From: Mycolicibacterium xanthum
GTDB lineage: Bacteria; Actinomycetota; Actinomycetes; Mycobacteriales; Mycobacteriaceae
NCBI RefSeq assembly: GCF_019710635.1
Contig: NZ_JAIFZS010000025.1
Location: forward strand, 1 to 64,000
Direction: 5' to 3'
Length of the DNA stretch: 64,000 nt
In this document: in pieces, positions 57,284 to 64,000 of the stretch
Position numbering within the stretch: the first letter of the stretch is position 1
Layout: each line of letters starts with the position of its first letter
Program-made: the position numbers and the translations under genes
Notes under the pieces: model-generated
The model's database searches: none
What the model was told of the DNA's origin: nothing
Seen by the model: only the letters and a program-made list of their open reading frames with translations

Positions 57284-57297
57284 CAACCGACCGGTTG
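57284..57297. promoter_or_regulatory. operator-like palindrome between bisC-like gene and fadE20
   Basis: CAACCGACCGGTTG is a 6-bp inverted repeat with a 2-nt centre (57284-57289 and 57292-57297), located between the divergent starts at 57233 and 57350. Its form, CNGACCGGT-like, is typical of TetR-family operators, so a local repressor of fatty-acid or oxidoreductase genes could bind here. No regulator gene is adjacent. Confidence 0.35.
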
Positions 57298-57349
57298 AAT
57301 GGGGTACCTTGGCGGAAATCGTCCGTACCGACCCTGGAGGGCCGTACCC

Positions 57350-58519
57350 ATGGGCTCCGACGCCGCCGTCATCGCCTACCAGCGCACCCTGTTCGAACCG
57401 GAGCACGACCTGTTCCGCGAGTCCTTCCGCGCTTTCCTCGACCGTCACGTCGCACCCCATCACGAGGAGTGGGAGCGGGAGAAGCTCGTCGACCGCGGGG
57501 TCTGGCTGGAGGCCGGTAAGCAGGGCTTCCTCGGCATGGCCGTGCCGGAGGAGTACGGCGGCGGTGGCAACCCGGATTTCCGCTACAACACCATCATCAC
57601 CGAGGAGGTGACCGCGGGCCGCTACAGCGGTCTGGGGTTCAGCCTGCACAACGACGTCGCCGCGCCCTACCTGGTCCGGCTGGCCGACGAGGAGCAGAAG
57701 CAGCGCTGGCTGCCCAAATTCTGCACCGGCGAGCTGATCACCGCGATCGCGATGACCGAGCCGGGCACCGGTAGTGATCTACAGGGCATCAAGACCCGCG
57801 CGGTCAAGGACGGCGATCACTACCTTCTCAACGGCGCGAAGACGTTCATCACCAACGGAATCCACTCCGACCTGGTGATCGTCGTGGCCCAGACCGATCC
57901 GGACAAGGGGGCGCTGGGCTTCTCTCTGCTGGTGGTCGAACGCGGCATGGACGGCTTCGAGCGGGGTCGCAAGCTGGACAAGATCGGCCTGGACGCCCAG
58001 GACACCGCCGAGCTTTCGTTCACCGACGTCCGGGTGCCCGCGGCCAACCTGCTCGGTGAGGAGGGGCAGGGTTTCGTCTACCTGATGCAGAACCTGCCGC
58101 AGGAACGCATCAGCATCGCGATCATGGCGGCGGCGGCCATGGAGGCGGTGCTGGCCGAGACGCTGCAGTACGCCAAGGAGCGCAAAGCATTCGGCAAGCC
58201 CATCGGCAGTCAGCAGAACAGCCGGTTCCTGCTGGCCGAGCTGTCCACCGAGGCCACCGTCGTGCGGATGATGGTCGACGAGTTCGTCAAGCTGCACCTG
58301 GCGGACCAGCTGACCGCCGAGCAGGCCGCGATGGCCAAGTGGTACTCGACGGAGAAGCAGGTCCACCTCATCGATCGTTGTCTGCAACTGCACGGCGGGT
58401 ACGGCTACATGCGCGAGTATCCGGTGGCGCGCGCCTACCTCGACGCCCGGGTGCAGACGATCTACGGCGGCACCACCGAGATCATGAAGGAGATCATCGG
58501 CCGCAGCCTCGGGGTGTGA
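57350..58519 (+). CDS. fadE20: acyl-CoA dehydrogenase (FadE20 type)
   Basis: A 389-residue flavoprotein of fatty-acid beta-oxidation, comparable in length to FadE20. Landmarks are FLGMAVPEEYGGGGNPDFRY, the flavin-binding MTEPGTGSDL and LNGAKTFITNG, and the C-terminal CLQLHGGYGYMREYPVARAY followed by IYGGTTEIMKEIIGRSLG. The MCAD-type catalytic Glu position reads Gly here (YGGT), which fits the long-chain/isovaleryl branch where Glu sits elsewhere. ATG at 57350 has GGAGG upstream. Confidence 0.93.
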   Translation: MGSDAAVIAYQRTLFEPEHDLFRESFRAFLDRHVAPHHEEWEREKLVDRGVWLEAGKQGFLGMAVPEEYGGGGNPDFRYNTIITEEVTAGRYSGLGFSLHNDVAAPYLVRLADEEQKQRWLPKFCTGELITAIAMTEPGTGSDLQGIKTRAVKDGDHYLLNGAKTFITNGIHSDLVIVVAQTDPDKGALGFSLLVVERGMDGFERGRKLDKIGLDAQDTAELSFTDVRVPAANLLGEEGQGFVYLMQNLPQERISIAIMAAAAMEAVLAETLQYAKERKAFGKPIGSQQNSRFLLAELSTEATVVRMMVDEFVKLHLADQLTAEQAAMAKWYSTEKQVHLIDRCLQLHGGYGYMREYPVARAYLDARVQTIYGGTTEIMKEIIGRSLGV

Positions 58520-58679
58520 CGGGCCGCCGTCTGCACAAACTTGCCCCGGTATCGGCGGGGTGACTTGGTTATCGACGTTCCCTGACGCAGAGTGAACGCA
58601 CGGGGTAACTTCGCAGAATTTGCAGGGTGCCTGCAGCAAGGACCTAGAAGGACACACTCGCCGACCGCGGGGAGGATGA

Positions 58680-60788
58680 ATGAGCCGGCAGCACAGGCTG
58701 CGCCTGGGTTTCGGTCGTGCGGCGATCGGGCTGTTGGGGATCGCCACGGCACTGCTCCTGGCCCCCGCGGCCGTCGCGCAGCCCGAGGTCGAGGCCAACG
58801 ACGCCATCACAGCGGCCTGGCAGGCCAGCGGTGGTGACACCGGTCCGCTGGGCACCCGCTCGGGTGACGTGTACCCGGTGGGCGCCGGATTCGCGCAGAA
58901 CTTCGCCTCGGGCAAGATGTTCTTCACCCCTGCCACCGGTGCGCATTTCATGCAGGGCGCCATCCTGGAGAAGTACGAGTCGCTGGGCGGTCCTGCGGAC
59001 AGTGACCTGGGCTTTCCCACCATCGACGAGGGACCGGGCCGTGCTCCCGACAGCCTCAACAGCACCTTCAGCGCACCCGACAGCCCGGTGATCTTCTGGA
59101 CGCCGGCGACCGGTGCACGGGTGGTCCGCGGGCCGATCAACGAGGCCTGGGACAAGCTGGGTGGATCGTCCGGCGTGCTCGGGGTCCCGGTCGAGGACGA
59201 GACCTATGACGGCGCCGTGGTGTCCCAGAAGTTCGGCGGCGGTGAGGTGACCTACGACGGCCGCGCTAAGACCTTCACCACGGTGCCGCCCGAGTTGGCC
59301 GATCAGCTGGCCGACCTGTCCATCGCCGACGACCCGGTCGCGGCCATCAACGCGGCCCGCCGGGCCGCGGGGGGCCCGCTCGGGCCGCTGGGGGCCGCCG
59401 AGGGCGACCCCTATCCGATCGGCGACGACGGGATGGGGCAGGACTTCGTCAACGGCAAGATCTTCTACAGCCCCGACACCGGGGCCAATGTGGTCACCGG
59501 GCAGGTGCTGGAGAAGTACGACAGCGTGGGCGGTCCCGAGGGTGACCTCGGCTTCCCGGTGACCAGCGAGGCGGACGGCGGGCTGGCGCCGGCGAGCCGG
59601 GTCAGCAAGTTCGCCGCCGCGGACCAGCCGGTGATCTTCTGGACGCCGGACTACGGTGCGGTGATCGTGCGCGGAGCGATGAACGCCGCGTGGGAGAAGC
59701 TCGGCGGCGCGACGGGTGACCTGGGCGCCCCGGCTTCCGACGAGTCCCGGGACGGCGACGTCATCACCCAGAAATTCGCCGGTGGTGCGATCTCCTACAA
59801 CACCAAGACGAACAAGTTCAGCACCGAGCCGGGCAGCCTCGCCTCCCAGCTGGCCGGGCTCGAGGTGCCGGGCGAGGGGGCGCCGCAGGCGCCGCCCGCC
59901 GAGACCCCGCAGGCCGACGAGGGCACCGGATTCCAGTGGAACTGGTGGTGGCTGCTGGCGATACTGCCGGTGCTGGTGCTGATCGGGGTCGTGGTGTTCG
60001 CCGTTGCGCGCAACCGCGGGCGCGGGGGCGAGGATCCGTTCGCCCATGACGGCGACGAGACCCCCGGCTTTCCGCCGGCCCCGCAGCGCCCCGAGGGCGG
60101 CGACGGCGGGGAGGACGAGCTGTTCGGCGACCGTTATGCGCGTGAGGGTCTCGGATCGCTGACCGCTGCGGCCCCCGGGGCGTCGGCAGACGAGTTCCGG
60201 CCCGGACATGCGGACTTCTGGGGCGCTGGATCCGACGAGCCCGGGGCGCCGTCGGACGTCGAGGAGGAGGACCCCGACACCGTCGACACCACTCCGACGC
60301 GGATTCCCACGCTTGCCGAGATCGCTGTCGGCCCGGCGCCGTCGGACGACCACCTCGAGGAACCCGACGACCACCCCGAGGAGTTCGAGGGTTATGTCAA
60401 GGAGTCCGAGGGTGATCTCGAGGAGTCCGAGGGTTATCTCCAGGAGTCCGGCGAACCCGTCGGGGAACCGGACGGGGAGATCGACGAGCCGGCCGGTGAG
60501 CTCGTCGAGGAAGCGTCACCGGAACCGCCTGCGCAACAACGTGATCTGTTGACCGACACCGGCCGGCACGCAGCCATCGACATCGATCAGCCGACCCCGG
60601 GCGGGACCGCGCTGCACATGCCGTTCGACGATCCCCACCGGATCCCCGCGGACTACCCGGTGAAGGCGGACACCAGGTCCGGCCTGTTCTGGACACCGGA
60701 CTGCGCGGACTACGGCGACGCTCCCGTCGAGATCTACTTCGCCAGCGAGGAAATGGCGCTGACGATGGGATTCGTGCGGGGCAGCTGA
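58680..60788 (+). CDS. large LGFP-repeat membrane protein with C-terminal sunset-like domain
   Basis: A 702-residue protein. A signal peptide (residues about 1-33, ending AVAQP) leads to an extracytoplasmic region with several LGFP repeats (GPLGTRSGDVYPV, SDLGFPTIDE, GDLGFPVTSE and others, about 45-390), a module of mycolate-layer proteins. One membrane helix at about 421-444 (WWWLLAILPVLVLIGVVVFA) follows, then a long acidic Glu/Asp-rich cytoplasmic linker with short repeats (EESEGYLQES and similar, about 560-610). It ends in a domain DYPVKADTRSGLFWTPDCAD and VEIYFASEEMALTMGF that looks like the sunset domain. GGGGAGG precedes the start. It may tie the envelope to an intracellular partner. 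Confidence 0.85.
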   Translation: MSRQHRLRLGFGRAAIGLLGIATALLLAPAAVAQPEVEANDAITAAWQASGGDTGPLGTRSGDVYPVGAGFAQNFASGKMFFTPATGAHFMQGAILEKYESLGGPADSDLGFPTIDEGPGRAPDSLNSTFSAPDSPVIFWTPATGARVVRGPINEAWDKLGGSSGVLGVPVEDETYDGAVVSQKFGGGEVTYDGRAKTFTTVPPELADQLADLSIADDPVAAINAARRAAGGPLGPLGAAEGDPYPIGDDGMGQDFVNGKIFYSPDTGANVVTGQVLEKYDSVGGPEGDLGFPVTSEADGGLAPASRVSKFAAADQPVIFWTPDYGAVIVRGAMNAAWEKLGGATGDLGAPASDESRDGDVITQKFAGGAISYNTKTNKFSTEPGSLASQLAGLEVPGEGAPQAPPAETPQADEGTGFQWNWWWLLAILPVLVLIGVVVFAVARNRGRGGEDPFAHDGDETPGFPPAPQRPEGGDGGEDELFGDRYAREGLGSLTAAAPGASADEFRPGHADFWGAGSDEPGAPSDVEEEDPDTVDTTPTRIPTLAEIAVGPAPSDDHLEEPDDHPEEFEGYVKESEGDLEESEGYLQESGEPVGEPDGEIDEPAGELVEEASPEPPAQQRDLLTDTGRHAAIDIDQPTPGGTALHMPFDDPHRIPADYPVKADTRSGLFWTPDCADYGDAPVEIYFASEEMALTMGFVRGS

Positions 60789-60809
60789 CGGATTTCCGCG
60801 GCGCCCGCG

Positions 60810-61508
60810 TCAGATCTTGCGGATGACGGTGACGACCTTGCCCAGCACGGCGGCGTCGTTGCCGGGAATCGGATCGTATGCCGGGTTGTGCGGCATCAGC
60901 CAGACCTGGCCACGGGTCCGCTTGAACGTCTTCACGGTGGCTTCGCCGTCGATCATCGCCGCCACGATGTCGCCGTTGTCTGCGACGTTCTGCTGGCGGA
61001 CGACGACCCAGTCGCCGTCGCAGATGGCCGCATCGACCATCGAGTCGCCCACCACCTTGAGCAGGAACAGCGACCCCTCGCCGACCAGTTCGCGCGGCAA
61101 CGGGAACACATCCTCCACGGCCTCCTCGGCCAGGATGGGCCCGCCGGCCGCGATCCGGCCCAGCACGGGCACGAAGGTCGGCTCCGGGAGGGCGTCGGTG
61201 CCGGCCATCTCGGTGGTGGCCACCGACTGTGCGACGTCGTCGACCCCGCGGACGTCGACCGCGCGGGGGCGGTTGGGGTCGCGGCGCAAGTAGCCCTTGC
61301 GTTCCAGCGTGCGCAGTTGATGGGCGACCGACGACGTCGATGTCAGGCCCACGGCGTCGCCGATCTCCCTGATGCTCGGCGGATACCCGCGGGTGGTGAC
61401 CGACGCCCTGATGACCTCGAGGATGGTGCGCTGACGTTCGGTCAGGCCCGAATCGCGATCCCGCCGCCCGCTTCCGCTGTCCGTGCTGTCGCTGCTCTCG
61501 TCGCTCAT
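60810..61508 (-). CDS. lexA: SOS repressor LexA
   Basis: A 232-residue LexA. The N-terminal winged helix reads [15 protein letters not shown] and [20 protein letters not shown]. The self-cleavage site is A121-G122 (GRIAAGGPI), and the catalytic pair is S156 ([14 protein letters not shown]) and K193 (ATVKTFKR). ATG at 61508 is chosen because a TACATT -10 box (61516-61521, minus strand) leaves 7 nt, giving a leaderless start. A LexA box 33-48 nt upstream provides autoregulation. A longer frame upstream is non-homologous. Confidence 0.96.
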   Translation of the reverse strand: MSDESSDSTDSGSGRRDRDSGLTERQRTILEVIRASVTTRGYPPSIREIGDAVGLTSTSSVAHQLRTLERKGYLRRDPNRPRAVDVRGVDDVAQSVATTEMAGTDALPEPTFVPVLGRIAAGGPILAEEAVEDVFPLPRELVGEGSLFLLKVVGDSMVDAAICDGDWVVVRQQNVADNGDIVAAMIDGEATVKTFKRTRGQVWLMPHNPAYDPIPGNDAAVLGKVVTVIRKI

Positions 61509-61540
61509 GGGCCCGAATGTAACCCTTTGCCCGGACATAA

Positions 61541-61556
61541 TCAAACATGTGTTCGA
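61541..61556. promoter_or_regulatory. LexA box of lexA
   Basis: TCAAACATGTGTTCGA matches TCGAAC-N4-GTTCGA at 11 of 12 positions. It lies just upstream of the lexA -10 box, consistent with autorepression. Confidence 0.85.
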
Positions 61557-61611
61557 CGTGTGGCGTGTCGCCGCGGGTGGCGTGCAATCGCGGAATGCAG
61601 GCCACGCGAAC

Positions 61612-61634
61612 TTGTCGGTGGGGTGTCGTAGCGT
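61612..61634 (+). promoter_or_regulatory. RecA-NDp (PafBC-type) promoter of chiZ
   Basis: TTGTCGGTG (61612-61620), 8 nt, TAGCGT (61629-61634): the nonamer and the hexamer are identical to those at recA, and the 8-nt spacing is the same. This gives chiZ a LexA-independent, DNA-damage-inducible promoter upstream of its LexA boxes. Confidence 0.8.
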
Positions 61635-61644
61635 TCGCAACAGT

Positions 61645-61703
61645 TCGATCACGTGTTCTATCAATCGAACAGATGATCGACTAGTATTCGAACACAGGAG
61701 CGA
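61645..61703. promoter_or_regulatory. three tandem LexA-like boxes upstream of chiZ
   Basis: TCGATCACGTGTTCTA at 61645-61660 (10 of 12), TCGAACAGATGATCGA at 61665-61680 (11 of 12) and a weaker TCGAACACAGGAGCGA at 61688-61703 (10 of 12). A TAGTAT -10 element lies between the second and third (61682-61687). The array suggests strong cooperative SOS control of chiZ. Confidence 0.7.
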
Positions 61704-61731
61704 AAATCATCCCGAATGGAAGGGCAGTCAG

Positions 61732-62259
61732 ATGACGATCATGCACATGCGTGAGACCTGGGAGACCTCGGGCGAGTTCGGCCCGGACTCCGATCAGGAG
61801 TTCCGGGCGGGATCCGGCCCCGGGTTCCGACATGCGCTTCCGCGTGAGATCCCGCCTGCTCGCCCCAACCGTGCCTCGGCGTCCCGCCGGCCGAAGTCAC
61901 GCAGGCCGGCGGGTGCGGCCGTCCGGTATCGCGGCACCGGTGTGCGGATGTCGCGGGCGCCGCACCGGCGCAGCCGGATCACCCCGGGCACCACGGTGTT
62001 GTTGGCGCTGCTCGCCGGTGTGATCACGGTGTGGCTCGGTCTGGTGGCGCAGGCCGGTGGCGTGGTCGGCGAACACGTCGAGACACCCAGTCGGCTGGCG
62101 GTGGTCCAGGTCCAGGCAGGGGAGTCGCTGCAGCAGGTGGCAGAGCGGGTGGCGCCCGGTGTGCCGGTGACACATGTGGTCGACCAGATCCGGGAACTGA
62201 ACAAGTTGGAGTCGGCGGTCCTCGACGCGGGACAGTCGCTGATCGCGCCGGTTCGCTGA
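61732..62259 (+). CDS. chiZ: SOS-inducible LysM cell-division inhibitor ChiZ
   Basis: A 175-residue protein equivalent to Rv2719c. The cytoplasmic N-terminus is disordered and basic (residues 1-80, Arg/Pro-rich), followed by one membrane helix at about 85-105 (TTVLLALLAGVITVWLGLVA) and a C-terminal LysM domain (VVQVQAGESLQQVAERVAPG, ending AGQSLIAPVR). ChiZ disturbs FtsZ ring assembly after DNA damage and has been described as a cell-wall hydrolase. The ATG has AAGGG upstream. Promoters for both LexA and PafBC control precede it. Confidence 0.92.
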   Translation: MTIMHMRETWETSGEFGPDSDQEFRAGSGPGFRHALPREIPPARPNRASASRRPKSRRPAGAAVRYRGTGVRMSRAPHRRSRITPGTTVLLALLAGVITVWLGLVAQAGGVVGEHVETPSRLAVVQVQAGESLQQVAERVAPGVPVTHVVDQIRELNKLESAVLDAGQSLIAPVR

Positions 62260-62280
62260 GCGGCCACCGGTTCGCTGAGC
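62248..62280. repeat. 14-bp direct repeat at the chiZ stop codon
   Basis: CCGGTTCGCTGAGC occurs at 62248-62261 and again at 62267-62280 (19-nt period). The first copy encodes the last codons and stop of chiZ. It looks like a small local duplication. Confidence 0.7.
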
Positions 62281-62418
62281 TTCTGTCAAAGGCCCTGCTG
62301 TTCAAGCATTCTGGGGGACGGCTCCGTGAGATACTCGCCAATCGGCCCGGCACTGGGCCACCCGCGGATCGCGCAGGTACGCTCGAAGGGATTCTGTCGG
62401 TGCGGCGAAGGAGCGGAG

Positions 62419-62883
62419 ATGCACTGTCCGTTCTGCCGTCATCCGGACTCGAGGGTTGTCGACTCCCGGGAGACCGACGAAGGCCAGGCGATTCGCCGGC
62501 GCAGGTCCTGCCCCGAATGTGGGCGACGGTTCACCACAGTGGAGACCGCGGTGCTGGCCGTGGTGAAGCGCAGCGGCGTCACGGAGCCGTTCAGCCGGGA
62601 GAAGGTCATCAAAGGCGTGCGCCGCGCCTGTCAGGGGCGCCGGGTGGACGACGACGCGCTGAATCTCCTGGCTCAGCAGGTCGAGGACGCCGTCCGGGCG
62701 ACGGGGTCACCCGAGGTGCCCAGCCACGAGGTCGGCCTGGCCATCCTCGGCCCGCTGCGCGAGCTCGACGAGGTCGCCTATCTGCGCTTCGCCTCGGTGT
62801 ATCGGTCGTTCAGCTCGGCGGAGGACTTCGAACGGGAAATCCAGGCCTTGCGCGCCCACCGCGAGGTGCCCGCGCAGAGCTGA
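62419..62883 (+). CDS. nrdR: transcriptional repressor NrdR
   Basis: A 154-residue NrdR that represses ribonucleotide reductase genes according to ATP/dATP levels. The N-terminal zinc ribbon is C3-x-x-C6 (MHCPFC) and C31-x-x-C34 (CPECGRRF), followed by an ATP-cone domain ([20 protein letters not shown]). ATG at 62419 has AAGGAG-like GAAGGAG upstream and is the family start. It is next to lexA and chiZ as in M. tuberculosis (Rv2720-Rv2718c). Confidence 0.97.
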   Translation: MHCPFCRHPDSRVVDSRETDEGQAIRRRRSCPECGRRFTTVETAVLAVVKRSGVTEPFSREKVIKGVRRACQGRRVDDDALNLLAQQVEDAVRATGSPEVPSHEVGLAILGPLRELDEVAYLRFASVYRSFSSAEDFEREIQALRAHREVPAQS

Positions 62884-62889
62884 ATCGGC

Positions 62890-63576
62890 TCAGTCGATCC
62901 GGCGTGACGGGTCCTCGGCGACCCGGCCGGCGATCCGCACCCAGCCCTCCGGGCTCCACGTCGTCTGGATGACCGATCCCTGGCCCTGCACGATGGTCAG
63001 ATCCCGGCTCAGATACTCGGTCATGCGCACTGCCGCGGCGCCGGTGGCCTCGTCTTCGCGGATTCCCAGCTGAGGGGCGAACATGCGTGACCTGATGGTG
63101 CCCGCGTCGCGGTCCAGCCACGTCCACAGGTAGTGCTCGACCTCGTCGGCGTAGTCGTCGGGGTCCGCGGACGCCAGCTCGTCGAGCGAGGCGAGGTCGT
63201 AGATCGAGAAGTCGGGCGCCCATTCGGCGCGTGCGCTCACCGCAGCCAGATCGCCGTCGTAGCCGACCTGGACGATGCCCGCGGGCACCTGCAGGGTCTT
63301 GACCGGTGTGCCGGTGTTCTTCAGCCACCAGGCCGCCCCCACGGTCGGGTGCCCCGCGAAGGGGAGCTCGGTGGTCGGTGTGTGGATGTGCAGGTGTGCG
63401 GTGTGGGTCCCCGCCTCGGGTACGGCGATGAAAATGGTTTCGCTGTAGCCCAATTGGGCCGCAACTCGCTGCCGGTCGCCGGGATCGACGGCGGCCGCGT
63501 CCACGACGCCAAGTGGGTTGCCGTGGCGGCCCTCCGCATCGGTGAACACCCGCAGCACTGTGACATCGATGGCCAT
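62890..63576 (-). CDS. PhzF family isomerase-like protein (Rv2716 type)
   Basis: A 228-residue PhzF/diaminopimelate-epimerase-fold protein. The catalytic Glu is E46 in [21 protein letters not shown] is the signature of the first half and [20 protein letters not shown] of the second. Length is at the short end for the family. Substrate unknown; phenazine genes are absent here. A TAGCAT -10 box at 63584-63589 (minus strand) leaves 7 nt before the ATG, so it is probably leaderless. It converges with nrdR (6-nt gap). Confidence 0.9.
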   Translation of the reverse strand: MAIDVTVLRVFTDAEGRHGNPLGVVDAAAVDPGDRQRVAAQLGYSETIFIAVPEAGTHTAHLHIHTPTTELPFAGHPTVGAAWWLKNTGTPVKTLQVPAGIVQVGYDGDLAAVSARAEWAPDFSIYDLASLDELASADPDDYADEVEHYLWTWLDRDAGTIRSRMFAPQLGIREDEATGAAAVRMTEYLSRDLTIVQGQGSVIQTTWSPEGWVRIAGRVAEDPSRRID

Positions 63577-63628
63577 GTGGCCGATGCTACGTCTTTTGGG
63601 TCGCGCGGTGTTCGGGTGGCGCCCAGAG

Positions 63629-64000
63629 TCAGGTAGCGCTGCGTTCGTCTTGTCCCATCGCGTCGAGAACGGCGACGCGGGTGTCCATCGGCCCGCTGAT
63701 GGTGCCCTCGCTGATCCCGGCGCGCAGCAGGTTGCGTAGGTAGTCCTGGTCGTAGGTGGCCGGCTGGGTCGAATCGATGAATCGTTCGACGACTTCGACG
63801 AAGTGATCGGGATCGTCGTGGAACGGGAAGTGGCCCGAGCCCTCGAAGACCTCGAGCTGCGAACCCGGCATCGCCGCGTGCGCCATCTCCGCGTGGCTGA
63901 CCGGGATCACCGAATCACGGCTGCCCCAGATGAGTTGCACCGGAACGGATTGGGTCAGATAGCAGCGGTCGAGCATGGTCACCACCTGGCCGCGCCAATC
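63629..64000 (-). CDS. alpha/beta hydrolase, C-terminal part (Rv2715 type), cut by the window edge
   Basis: The last 123 residues of a hydrolase; the frame is open to the right edge ([10 protein letters not shown] at the border). [20 protein letters not shown] holds the acidic triad residue and [20 protein letters not shown] the catalytic His. The nucleophile lies beyond the window. Position next to the PhzF gene matches Rv2715. The substrate is not known. Confidence 0.82.
   Translation of the reverse strand, partial: DWRGQVVTMLDRCYLTQSVPVQLIWGSRDSVIPVSHAEMAHAAMPGSQLEVFEGSGHFPFHDDPDHFVEVVERFIDSTQPATYDQDYLRNLLRAGISEGTISGPMDTRVAVLDAMGQDERSAT

Overview
This window is chromosomal DNA from a high-GC mycobacterium, most likely an environmental or fast-growing Mycolicibacterium. 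Gene content and order match the M. tuberculosis segment Rv2773c to Rv2715, read in the opposite direction: dapB, thyA, dfrA, thyX, dapA, rnj, ftsK, argA, pgsA3, clgR, pspA, pspM, ephG, recA, recX, miaB, miaA, dapF, hflX, fadE20, lexA, chiZ, nrdR. All assignments come from reading translations, motifs and synteny; no database was searched.

Layout. 0-1.5 kb is an accessory edge: the start of an IS701-type transposase cut by the window, a DUF3303 gene with two DosR-like boxes upstream, and apparently non-coding DNA. 1.5-9 kb carries lysine (dapB) and folate/thymidylate genes (thyA-dfrA plus a YcaQ-type DNA glycosylase), with several small membrane proteins and an apparently frameshifted CitE-like lyase between them. 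9-16.7 kb holds a haloalkane dehalogenase, a nucleobase deaminase, thyX, dapA, RNase J and a set of minus-strand enzymes. 16.8-25.3 kb holds ftsK, argA, pgsA3, a CinA-type amidase and the clgR-pspA-pspM envelope-stress operon.

25.3-36 kb is a minus-strand operon for an oxygen-tolerant [NiFe] hydrogenase of group 1h (Hhy). It runs hypA, hypB, hhyS, hhyL, a NifU/Rieske-like protein, DUF5947, DUF6084, an unrecognised 444-aa protein, a 39-aa membrane peptide, a maturation protease, two hypC genes, hypD and DUF6390. It lies between the DUF3046 gene and recA, which are neighbours in M. tuberculosis. hypE and hypF are not in the window.

37-45.5 kb has recA, interrupted by a 368-residue intein at the site used in M. 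leprae (not the M. tuberculosis site), then recX, a glutamate-type ABC importer and miaB. At 46.1-47.0 kb there are 34 apparently identical copies of a 26-bp hairpin-forming unit between two convergent genes. 47-54 kb has a DUF349 protein, a DMT transporter, miaA, dapF, hflX and a DEAD-box helicase with a long leader. 55-64 kb has a molybdopterin oxidoreductase, fadE20, a large LGFP-repeat membrane protein, the lexA/chiZ DNA-damage locus, nrdR, a PhzF-type enzyme and a partial hydrolase.

Regulatory reading: at least 14 genes have a TANNNT -10 box exactly 6-7 nt before their ATG/GTG, the signature of leaderless transcription. DNA-damage control is visible as LexA boxes and PafBC-type (RecA-NDp) promoters at both recA and chiZ.
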